Below, one piece after another: positions 1-6,134 of a stretch of 10,318 nucleotides of DNA. The translations under genes were made by a program, and so were the position numbers. Source of the DNA: Promethearchaeota archaeon (GTDB lineage Archaea > Asgardarchaeota > Lokiarchaeia > Sigynarchaeales > MK-D1); contig JAEOUK010000435.1 of NCBI GenBank assembly GCA_016839385.1, forward strand, positions 1-10,318. Direction: 5' to 3'. The notes beneath the pieces were generated by a model. The model had not been told where the DNA came from. It worked only from the letters and a program-made list of their open reading frames with translations, and made no database searches. The first letter of the stretch is position 1. Every line of letters starts with the position of its first letter.

Positions 1-4
1 AACA

Positions 5-1453
5 GTGATAATCATATCAGTATTTTTCGTCATCGTAGTCCTATTAATGCTAGAGAAAGTTAACCGTATCTTATTGACACTTTGTGGAGCGGTGATTTGT
101 TTTTTTACACTAACATTTATAGAGAAACAACCTTATTCAATTTTTGTTGGATTCATTTTTGGAACGTCAGAAGATGGATTTGTGAATACTCATTCATTGT
201 TCTTAATATTTGGAATTTCTCTCATCGTTCAAATTTGCCATGCTTCGGGGTTATTCACGTATGTGTCGTTAAAACTTATTTTACGCACCGCTAATCGTCC
301 AGATTTATTACTTTTAATTTTATGTACAGTCACAGTCCTAACTTCAGCAATTATTAATAATATTCTCACAGTGATGATAATCATCCCATTGACGATTACT
401 GTGACAAGAATATTAAATATCGACCCAGAACCCTTTATTATAACTCAAGCAGTGTTAGTGAACATAGGAGGTACTTTTTTCACCATTTCCTCGGTTCCTA
501 ATATTATGATTACAGGAAGTAGCGGGATCGAATTTAATGAATTTTTTCTAAATGTAGGACTAATATCAATAGGATGTTTTATATTAACAGTGGGGCTGTT
601 CTATTTTATTTACGGCAAGAACATTCATGTACCACGAGAGAATATTGAAATTCTAAAAGAATTATCTCCATCAAGTATGATCCCAAACAAAAGTCTACTC
701 TTAAAATCATCGATTATTCTATTACTAGTTTTTGTTCTATTTGTCACGATTCCATCTGATTTAATCCCGCCTGATATTATCGCAATTTCTGGAGCAATTC
801 TGCTGATATTTATTGCAAGTCAAGATATAGATAAAATTTTAGGGGAGATTGATGTCGGACTACTGTTTTATTTAATGGGGATATTTATGGTTGCAGGATC
901 CATTGAATACACTGGTATTTTACAAACTTTGGGAACTTTTCTCGGGAACTTAACCGGAGATAATATTTTACTTACTATTCTATCAATAATGTGGATCTCT
1001 GGCCTTCTAAGTGCAACCATTGATAATATTCCTATCACGAAAGTTCTCCTTCCTGCAATATCGTCCATTACAGTGGGATATTCAGAAACTTATCGAAAAC
1101 TCGCATATTATTCTCTAGCAATCGGTGCAAATTGGGGAGACAACTTTACACCAATGGGAGATAATATCTTAGTTATGAATATTGCGAGTAAAAACAAACG
1201 TCCGATACGGATGAAAGAATTTTGGAAAATTGGGTTTATTGCTACCTTTTTTCAGTTAAGTTTAGTAACGATTTTTTATGGATTTTTATTAAATTGGATA
1301 TTTGGTATATTTGCTTCTGCCGGATTCCTCATAATATTTGGACTGTTTTCAATTTTTAAATTCAAACCACAAATCGTTATACAAATTAAAAATAAATATC
1401 GAAATAGGAGAAAACATCATGGTTATAAAAACTCTCAACAAGATCAAGAATGA
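5..1453 (+). CDS. NhaD/ArsB-type ion transporter superfamily permease (possible Na+/H+ antiporter or anion permease)
   Basis: This is a polytopic inner-membrane transporter of the ion transporter superfamily, which includes NhaD-type Na+/H+ antiporters, ArsB and SLC13 carriers. About ten to twelve hydrophobic segments fill residues 1-450. The two inverted-repeat hairpin motifs are visible as SAIINN (114-119) and SATIDNIP (336-343), and the second half carries GANWGDNFTPMGDNIL (374-389), equivalent to the GAN-GGN-TPIG motif of this family. The last 30 residues form a basic, polar cytoplasmic tail. The frame opens with GTG at base 5. With only four upstream bases visible the true start may lie outside the window, although 482 residues is a normal length and the N-terminus looks nearly complete. 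The 3' end overlaps the next gene by 35 bases, which suggests co-translation. The substrate is uncertain: Na+/H+ exchange and arsenite or organic-anion transport are all possible. Confidence 0.87.
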   Translation: MIIISVFFVIVVLLMLEKVNRILLTLCGAVICFFTLTFIEKQPYSIFVGFIFGTSEDGFVNTHSLFLIFGISLIVQICHASGLFTYVSLKLILRTANRPDLLLLILCTVTVLTSAIINNILTVMIIIPLTITVTRILNIDPEPFIITQAVLVNIGGTFFTISSVPNIMITGSSGIEFNEFFLNVGLISIGCFILTVGLFYFIYGKNIHVPRENIEILKELSPSSMIPNKSLLLKSSIILLLVFVLFVTIPSDLIPPDIIAISGAILLIFIASQDIDKILGEIDVGLLFYLMGIFMVAGSIEYTGILQTLGTFLGNLTGDNILLTILSIMWISGLLSATIDNIPITKVLLPAISSITVGYSETYRKLAYYSLAIGANWGDNFTPMGDNILVMNIASKNKRPIRMKEFWKIGFIATFFQLSLVTIFYGFLLNWIFGIFASAGFLIIFGLFSIFKFKPQIVIQIKNKYRNRRKHHGYKNSQQDQE

Positions 1454-1814
1454 ATTACCGGGATTATTAGATTATATAATGTTTTATAATACCGGAATTG
1501 TTTTCCAATCATCCTTCTCGGAGAAAACAAATGTTCCAGCTGTTTGTGCGAAACTAAGTGATATTATTCAAATGTTTAAAGCAAGCCTTAATTGTTATGA
1601 TACCCCATCAAACGATTATTTGAAGATCATTTTTGAAACTAAGGAGCATATAATAATTATCCTAAAACTAGGAGAGGATAGCAATATTGCATTATTCTTT
1701 GATAATGAGGTAATAAATGACGTTAGTGATGTAAATATCAGCTCTGTTCAGAAATATCTCAATAAACTTGAAAAACTTATTGATATGGATAAAAGTGAGA
1801 TAAGTTTAGATTAA
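1419..1814 (+). CDS. Roadblock/LC7-like small protein
   Basis: This 131-residue soluble protein has the pattern of a Roadblock/LC7 domain: an N-terminal helix leading into LPGLLDYIMFYNTGIVFQSS (13-32), a long helix around 40-57 (VPAVCAKLSDIIQMFKAS), then strands KIIFETKEHIIIILKLG (69-85) and IALFFDN (90-96), and a C-terminal helix. Family members dimerise and act as GTPase regulators or scaffolds, for example MglB-like proteins and the many archaeal copies. I chose ATG 1419 because AGGAG (1406-1410) lies eight bases upstream. A longer frame from 1338 would add 27 residues lying entirely within the permease gene. The overlap with the permease suggests that the two products are made together and may interact. 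No small GTPase is visible in the window. The assignment rests on pattern, since Roadblock sequences diverge strongly. Confidence 0.7.
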   Translation: MVIKTLNKIKNELPGLLDYIMFYNTGIVFQSSFSEKTNVPAVCAKLSDIIQMFKASLNCYDTPSNDYLKIIFETKEHIIIILKLGEDSNIALFFDNEVINDVSDVNISSVQKYLNKLEKLIDMDKSEISLD

Positions 1815-1823
1815 AATCTACTA

Positions 1824-1843
1824 AATCCAGCGAAATATGGATT
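1824..1843 (+). other. Small hairpin downstream of the Roadblock-like gene
   Basis: AATCCA (1824-1829) and TGGATT (1838-1843) form a perfect 6-bp stem with an 8-base loop, starting ten bases after the stop codon. No T-tract follows, so it may be a 3' end-protecting or processing hairpin rather than a terminator. It could also be chance in AT-rich DNA. Confidence 0.3.
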
Positions 1844-1866
1844 GGAAGAATTAGACTGCCCATATG

Positions 1867-1874
1867 TTTATAAG
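1867..1874 (+). promoter_or_regulatory. Candidate TATA box for the small membrane protein gene
   Basis: TTTATAAG is a good archaeal TATA-like octamer. It lies 41 bases upstream of the TTG at 1915 and 86 bases upstream of the alternative ATG at 1960. Transcription would be expected to start near 1895-1900. This is inference from sequence only. Confidence 0.4.
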
Positions 1875-1914
1875 TCAGCTTGATTTCATTAGCAGGGTTT
1901 CATTTAGTTTTTAA

Positions 1915-2133
1915 TTGAAGCCAATTAAATCCGTAAAGCATAGAGGTATCACCAAAAAAATGGGATTCATATCAGTAATAAAATCTATTAGCGCTTGGAT
2001 TCTATTTATTGCATTGGTTGCTATTTTCGTGTATTTAGGGGATTTCATTCCATTTATCGTATTTTTAAGTATGCCCTTAATCGTTCTAAGCCTAATATTT
2101 GCAATACACATTACACTCCAAGATTTGGTCTAG
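1915..2133 (+). CDS. Small two-helix membrane protein, unknown function
   Basis: I do not recognise this 72-residue product. It has a basic N-terminus (MKPIKSVKHRGITKK) and two hydrophobic stretches, about residues 24-42 (SISAWILFIALVAIFVYLG) and 45-66 (FIPFIVFLSMPLIVLSLIFAI), so it is predicted to be a two-pass membrane protein. The start is uncertain. TTG 1915 fits a short leader from the TATA-like box at 1867. ATG 1960, residue 16, would give 57 residues with AGAGGT (1942-1947) twelve bases upstream. A frame of hydrophobic codons preceded by a TATA-like box and followed immediately by T-tracts supports a real gene. An antisense frame over the same bases is less convincing. Position between transport and HdeD-like genes suggests an envelope role, but nothing more specific. 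Confidence 0.5.
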   Translation: MKPIKSVKHRGITKKMGFISVIKSISAWILFIALVAIFVYLGDFIPFIVFLSMPLIVLSLIFAIHITLQDLV

Positions 2134-2136
2134 ATA

Positions 2137-2158
2137 TTTTTTCCAAATGGTTTTTTTT
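2137..2158 (+). terminator. T-tract terminator after the small membrane protein gene
   Basis: Runs of six T (2137-2142) and eight T (2151-2158) begin just after the TAG at 2131-2133, separated by CCAAATGG. Archaeal transcription ends at such U-rich stretches without needing a strong hairpin. Confidence 0.5.
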
Positions 2159-2217
2159 AAGTCAAAATTCTACGATATATTTTTTTATTTCGAAATTGAA
2201 TAATTAGTTTATCCATT

Positions 2218-2225
2218 AAGGAGGA
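2218..2225 (+). promoter_or_regulatory. Strong Shine-Dalgarno site that sets a TTG start
   Basis: AAGGAGGA ends seven bases before the TTG at 2233. It is the clearest SD site on the plus strand and justifies the TTG start for the HdeD-like gene. Confidence 0.75.
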
Positions 2226-2232
2226 TACCATC

Positions 2233-2829
2233 TTGACAACTGAAAAAAAAGAAAAAAAATTGATAACTATTAAGATAGTTAATCTTATTAGTGGTCTCTT
2301 AATCATTGGAGCATCTTTATGGATTTTGCTGGACGATGCTGCAGCTATTGATTTTTTCGTTCTTATGATTGCATTATCACTGGCAATATTAGGTATTGCG
2401 AGAATATTTGTTGGATTAGGACAAGAAGACATGTCTAAATCTGTTCGATTTACAAAGATATTTAGTGGATTCGTTGCTCTTGGAGTTGGATTGGCAATCA
2501 GTATCATCGATTTGAGATTTCCAGCTGTATCAATAGCTTGGTTAGTTGTATTAGCATCAATTGCATTGATTATAGTAGGTTTATCTAGATTCTATAGGGG
2601 AATCCAAGCAAAATTATATCCTATATGGTATAGAATTTTCATTATCGTTGCAGGAGTAACAAGTATTGTAATTTCCATTTTAATTACGTTAACAAACTTA
2701 AATGTTGTTCCAATTATTCCAGACATCTCTTTGCAGATTATTCTACTGGCTTATACAATGATAGTTTTGGCAGTGGCACGAATAAGTTTGGTATTTCTTA
2801 AAAAACCAGAAAAAATTAAAGAAAAATAG
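2233..2829 (+). CDS. HdeD/DUF308-type six-helix membrane protein
   Basis: This 198-residue protein has a short charged N-terminus (TTEKKEKK) followed by six hydrophobic helices at about residues 11-33, 36-62, 75-93, 97-116, 130-152 and 161-186, ending in a lysine-rich tail. Size, helix number and the repeated pattern of two-helix units ending in basic residues (GIARIFVGLG, GLSRFYRGI, AVARISLVFL) match the HdeD/DUF308 family. In enterobacteria HdeD is linked to acid resistance, and the role of the archaeal members is unknown. The start is TTG, set by AAGGAGGA (2218-2225). A TATA-like AT stretch at about 2173-2186 could be its promoter. The gene ends in a hairpin shared with the convergent MscS gene. 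An envelope or stress-related role is inferred from family and context only. Confidence 0.75.
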   Translation: MTTEKKEKKLITIKIVNLISGLLIIGASLWILLDDAAAIDFFVLMIALSLAILGIARIFVGLGQEDMSKSVRFTKIFSGFVALGVGLAISIIDLRFPAVSIAWLVVLASIALIIVGLSRFYRGIQAKLYPIWYRIFIIVAGVTSIVISILITLTNLNVVPIIPDISLQIILLAYTMIVLAVARISLVFLKKPEKIKEK

Positions 2830-2850
2830 GATTTCTCTCAATCCTATTTT
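2823..2850. terminator. Bidirectional hairpin terminator between convergent genes
   Basis: AAAATAGGAT (2823-2832) and ATCCTATTTT (2841-2850) form a perfect 10-bp stem with an 8-base loop. T-rich sequence follows on both strands. The stem contains the TAG of the HdeD-like gene (2827-2829) and reaches into the TAA of the MscS gene (complement of 2849-2851), so it can serve both transcripts. Confidence 0.75.
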
Positions 2851-3808
2851 ATATGTTTTTTATTTGTACGGTGGTTGATAAATCGTAACCGTTTTCTTGT
2901 GACCAGATCAGTAAAGCTTTTCGTATTTCTGTTTCTGTACGGAACCCAACTTCTACGCGTGCTTTATAATATAATGTATATTCAACTGCGTAATCTAAGA
3001 ATTTGGTTATATGCACTTTCGGATTAAGGTTTAACTCAACTTCAGGACTTTCGAGGGTTAATTTTGAAATGCTTTCCAAAATCTTTGAACTAGTTGCAGA
3101 AGAAGCTTGAGCGTCTTCATCTGATGGTTTTTCGATATGAGGATTTTCAAATGCGATTCTAGTTACTTCTTCAATAACCATATCAGGATCCAATTTATAA
3201 TCTAATCCAAAAACTATTGAACGTGTAGTGATGTGACTTTTTTGACCTAGGTTTACAAGTCCCGTATTAAGAAATTCCTGATTCGGAACGGATATTTCTG
3301 TGTTATCAAGATATCTCAATTTCGTGAAAACAAACCGAATCATAACAATATCTGCAAGCTTATCTTGATAACGAACTCGATCGCCCACTCTGAATGGCTT
3401 ACTTACCATTATGATGAGTCCAGCAATAGCGTTTCCAATAGTATTCATTGATGCAAAACCAATAATGGTCGCCCCAGAGAATGCAAAAATTCCAGTAACC
3501 ACACCTGAAGCTTCGGATGCGAACATACTGAATACTAGAATAACATAAAACACTACTAAGACTAGTCGTACTATTCTTTGGATACTTTGTCGGGCAGTTT
3601 TATCTATTTTTCCACGTTCTACCGCTTTTCTTAATTGGGATCCTACAATCAATCGATTAATGACGACTATTAGAAGAAGAACAAAGATTGTAACTCCAAT
3701 TTTAATCAGATTACCATAGGAAGGATCTAATTTATTTATAGGATCTCCAAAAGGTGATTGGAGCCATTCCCAAATTTTTTGCCATAGTGTACTAATTTGA
3801 AATAACAT
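2849..3808 (-). CDS. MscS-family mechanosensitive ion channel
   Basis: This 319-residue protein is a small-conductance mechanosensitive channel that opens under membrane tension and releases solutes on hypo-osmotic shock. Predicted helices lie at about 36-54, 78-97 and 101-135. The third forms the pore (FAFSGATIIGFASMNTIGNA, 108-127) and leads into the family hallmark KPFRVGDRV (137-145) and the beta-domain motif ISVPNQEFLNTGLVN (172-186). The alpha/beta vestibule domain follows. It carries a Ser/Ala- and acid-rich stretch (about 228-260) that looks like an insertion relative to the roughly 286-residue E. coli MscS. The ATG start has GGTGAG (complement of 3813-3818) four bases upstream and a TATA-like box at 3858-3866. 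The gene is convergent with the HdeD-like gene and divergent from the GNAT gene. Confidence 0.92.
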   Translation of the reverse strand: MLFQISTLWQKIWEWLQSPFGDPINKLDPSYGNLIKIGVTIFVLLLIVVINRLIVGSQLRKAVERGKIDKTARQSIQRIVRLVLVVFYVILVFSMFASEASGVVTGIFAFSGATIIGFASMNTIGNAIAGLIIMVSKPFRVGDRVRYQDKLADIVMIRFVFTKLRYLDNTEISVPNQEFLNTGLVNLGQKSHITTRSIVFGLDYKLDPDMVIEEVTRIAFENPHIEKPSDEDAQASSATSSKILESISKLTLESPEVELNLNPKVHITKFLDYAVEYTLYYKARVEVGFRTETEIRKALLIWSQENGYDLSTTVQIKNI

Positions 3809-3827
3809 TTAACTCACCGTTAATATT

Positions 3828-3850
3828 ACAAAAAGCACCGCCTTTTTTGT
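3828..3850 (-). promoter_or_regulatory. Hairpin in the probable 5' leader of the MscS gene
   Basis: AAAAAG (3830-3835) pairs with CTTTTT (3842-3847) around a six-base loop. An outer AC/GT pair adds to the stem after a one-base bulge. Read on the minus strand the hairpin ends about 19 bases before the MscS start and upstream of its SD site. Read on the plus strand it is followed by T-rich sequence. It could be a leader structure or a plus-strand stop signal. Confidence 0.3.
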
Positions 3851-3857
3851 TGTTTTT

Positions 3858-3866
3858 GATTTTATC
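3858..3866 (-). promoter_or_regulatory. Candidate TATA box for the MscS gene
   Basis: The minus strand reads GATAAAATC, preceded by purine-rich GAAAGA that could act as a BRE (TFB recognition element). It lies about 50 bases upstream of the MscS ATG, leaving a leader of about 27 bases that contains the SD site. The same block recurs at 7682-7700. Confidence 0.45.
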
Positions 3867-3903
3867 TCTTTCGAGGAATTAAAATTATGCTTATTTGGAA
3901 GAA

Positions 3904-3922
3904 ACCAGAATAATTTTCTGGT
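3904..3922. other. Palindrome between the divergent MscS and GNAT genes
   Basis: ACCAGAA (3904-3910) and TTCTGGT (3916-3922) form a perfect 7-bp inverted repeat around TAATT. In the divergent region it could be an operator for a dimeric regulator. It is not followed by a T-tract, so termination is unlikely. Confidence 0.4.
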
Positions 3923-3982
3923 AACTTATCTACATCTTTACCGTTGTCCTTCAGAATCAGTTTGTGAAAAATCCGACAATTT

Positions 3983-4522
3983 ATGTGGCATGAGAGAATA
4001 CCTAGCACTATGAAAAAAGTTCGATTTCAAGGTTTGGATGTAATTCTTCGAGAATATGACTTTGATAATGATCCCAAAAAATTAGTAATTCATTTATTCA
4101 ATCAAATGGATTCATATGAAGAAAATCTGCAATCAGTTCTAGAAGGGGACAAATGGTTTGACGATCCTCATCAGTTTCGAAAGCGATTGGTGGCTGAAAT
4201 CGAAGGAGAATTAATTGCTACTGTTACTATAGAAAAAGGTTTGAGTAGTTTTACAGATCATCGTTACAGGTTATATGCAGTAGTTACCGCACCGCAGTAC
4301 AGAGGAACAGGCTTGAGTCAAATTTTTTTTGATTATATTAAGGAATGGATTAAGGGACATAGAGGTTCGATGATTTTGGTGGAAACATGGGAAAATAATA
4401 TTTCTGCTCGTAAATTCTATGAAAAAATGGGATTCATACAATATGCTTGCCTTCCTGGGGGTTTTAAAAATCGAAATGGGGATGGATATGTTGATGAAAT
4501 TCTCTATTTTTTTCAACTCTAA
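3983..4522 (+). CDS. GNAT-family N-acetyltransferase
   Basis: This soluble GNAT enzyme of 179 residues is predicted to transfer an acetyl group from acetyl-CoA to an amine. The acetyl-CoA-binding motif A is clear: strand RLYAVVTAP (96-104), then QYRGTG (105-110) and the helix LSQIFFDYIKEW (111-122). Motif B follows as ILVETWENNISARKFYEKMG (131-150), with the usual N-x-x-A-x-x-x-Y-x-x-x-G-F pattern. The start is unsettled. Residue 10 is a second ATG (base 4010), and the domain begins directly after it (MKKVRFQGLDVILREYD). Neither start has a good SD site, and the later one is the more natural N-terminus. The gene is convergent with the ATP-grasp operon, 32 bases apart, whose last product also carries a GNAT domain. 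The substrate is unknown. Confidence 0.87.
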   Translation: MWHERIPSTMKKVRFQGLDVILREYDFDNDPKKLVIHLFNQMDSYEENLQSVLEGDKWFDDPHQFRKRLVAEIEGELIATVTIEKGLSSFTDHRYRLYAVVTAPQYRGTGLSQIFFDYIKEWIKGHRGSMILVETWENNISARKFYEKMGFIQYACLPGGFKNRNGDGYVDEILYFFQL

Positions 4523-4554
4523 GCTGATTCAATATGTACTTTTAAAAGAAGGCA

Positions 4555-6117
4555 TTAAAGAGATTCATCAGTGTGAATATACTCATATATGAAATCATCA
4601 TATCGATACCCATTAAGTAAATGAGCATGTGTACGTTTTCCTATTCTTCGAAATCCTACTTTTTCAAGAATGTTCCAAGAAGCTAAATTTTTTTCCGTAA
4701 CAGTAGCTTCCAAGCGATAGAAATGTAATATTTCTGTTGCAATGAATACCAGTGTTTGAACGATTTCGGTTCCATATCCCATATGGGAGAATTTAGTATC
4801 TCCAATCAGATAAGAAATTTCCGCAGTTTGATTCCATAATGATGTATCATAAATTGCTCCATATCCAATAGGAATCTGAGACGAGCGATCATAAACCATT
4901 AATGCAATACCAGTTGAAGCTGAGTTTGCGGGATGTAGTAGAAAGTCAGTGATTAACTTATCCTTTGATACATAAGCTTCAGGATCTGCCATGTAACGGT
5001 TAATTGAATGATTATTAAACCAAGAAAAGAGATCATCTATATGAGAGTAGGTGACAGGATAATAATCCAAACGAGAGGATTGATAGTAGGGTTGAATCTT
5101 CTGTTGACTTTCTTGGGTAATGGGAAATTGTCTGCCATATCTTTTGAATGCGAGATTTAGTATATTAAATATCAGATCTTTATAAGTCCAGCCATTAACT
5201 TGGGCAGACCTCACATATCCGCTGTCAATATTTATCCCAGGATTAGGATTAACTTCTAAAACAAAGACCCCTGAATCAGAAACTCTAAAATCAATTCTGG
5301 CGTAGTCCCGGCATCCCGTGATTTTAAATGCTTTTTTGGAAATAGAACTTAAACGATTCAATAAATCCTCATCAATATCTGCGGGACAATTTGCATAACT
5401 TAGTTTGTAAGTAGCTGATTCTTCAACCCACTTACTTTCATAATCTACGATGTGGGGAATGGAGGCATCATAATCAAAAAGAATTTCTGAAGCAGGAAGA
5501 ATTTTTAGATTTGACTCATTTCCAAAAAGAGCAATATTAATTTCTCTACCCTCAATATAATCCTCCACTAATGCTGGTTGTTTATATTGATCATGGATTT
5601 TTTTAATTTGATGATAGAGATGAGAATCATCCATCACTACAGATTGTGATGTTATACCTATACTACCATCCTCCTTGAGAGGTTTCACAATTAACGGAAA
5701 TCCCAACTCATTGATTGATATATCCTCATTATTCGGAGCTATTACATAATTAGGAGTTGGAATCCCATTAGCTATCAATAATTGCTTAGTTCGAGCTTTA
5801 TCAAGACATAACGCTAATGTCAGGTGATCGGATCCTGTGTACGGAATACCAAGAACTTCAAGTACGGCGGGGACGAGAGCTTCAGCAGCTACATTTCCTC
5901 CTATGCCCTCACACACATTAAAGATCATATCAAAATTCGCACTAGCAATATCTGTTAGTATCGCAGGGGAGATTCGAAGAGGAATTACTTCGTGAAAATC
6001 TCCAAGTGCTGCATATATATGATCTACAACAGATAAACTCTCATTTTCTGCAATTTTGTCTAACTCAATACCTCTCTCTAAAATATCAACAAAATTGTAT
6101 AAAATACCAATTTTCAA
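4555..6117 (-). CDS. ATP-grasp (D-Ala-D-Ala ligase-like) and GNAT acetyltransferase fusion
   Basis: This is a two-domain enzyme of 520 residues. Residues 1-325 form a D-Ala-D-Ala-ligase-like ATP-grasp ligase, a fold that joins a carboxylate to an amine through an acyl phosphate. Visible elements are IPYTGSD (91-97), LDKARTK (105-111), PLIVKP (141-146) with the GSIG loop (151-154), DYESKW (225-230), and R274/D276/E288/N290 in RIDF and EVNPNPG for oxyanion and Mg2+ binding. Residues about 348-515 are a RimJ/RimL-like GNAT domain with MGYGTEIVQTL (446-456) and N477-LASWNILEKVGFRRIG. The TTG start has GGAGG (complement of 6125-6129) seven bases upstream, and MKIGILYN is a typical ATP-grasp beginning. 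The gene lies 17 bases behind the other ATP-grasp gene, so the two form an operon. Ligation followed or preceded by N-acylation of the same small molecule or peptide is the natural inference. Confidence 0.88.
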   Translation of the reverse strand: MKIGILYNFVDILERGIELDKIAENESLSVVDHIYAALGDFHEVIPLRISPAILTDIASANFDMIFNVCEGIGGNVAAEALVPAVLEVLGIPYTGSDHLTLALCLDKARTKQLLIANGIPTPNYVIAPNNEDISINELGFPLIVKPLKEDGSIGITSQSVVMDDSHLYHQIKKIHDQYKQPALVEDYIEGREINIALFGNESNLKILPASEILFDYDASIPHIVDYESKWVEESATYKLSYANCPADIDEDLLNRLSSISKKAFKITGCRDYARIDFRVSDSGVFVLEVNPNPGINIDSGYVRSAQVNGWTYKDLIFNILNLAFKRYGRQFPITQESQQKIQPYYQSSRLDYYPVTYSHIDDLFSWFNNHSINRYMADPEAYVSKDKLITDFLLHPANSASTGIALMVYDRSSQIPIGYGAIYDTSLWNQTAEISYLIGDTKFSHMGYGTEIVQTLVFIATEILHFYRLEATVTEKNLASWNILEKVGFRRIGKRTHAHLLNGYRYDDFIYEYIHTDESL

Positions 6118-6124
6118 CCCTTCC

Positions 6125-6129
6125 CCTCC
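6125..6129 (-). promoter_or_regulatory. Shine-Dalgarno site that sets a TTG start
   Basis: The minus strand reads GGAGG, followed by GGAAGGG and then TTG at 6117. It lies in the 17-base gap between the two ATP-grasp genes and justifies the TTG start of the fusion gene. Confidence 0.75.
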
Positions 6130-6134
6130 ACTTC

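Noticed and set aside
868..1068. Antisense open frame inside the permease gene
   Set aside because: It lies wholly within a well-supported membrane protein gene and has no ribosome site or recognisable pattern.
1911..2111. Minus-strand 66-codon frame opposite the small membrane protein
   Set aside because: The plus-strand frame has the better support (TATA-like box, clear two-helix pattern, T-tract right after its stop).
2157..2507. Minus-strand 116-codon frame over the HdeD-like gene start
   Set aside because: The plus-strand gene has a strong SD, six helices and a terminator; the antisense product looks like a reverse reading of hydrophobic codons.
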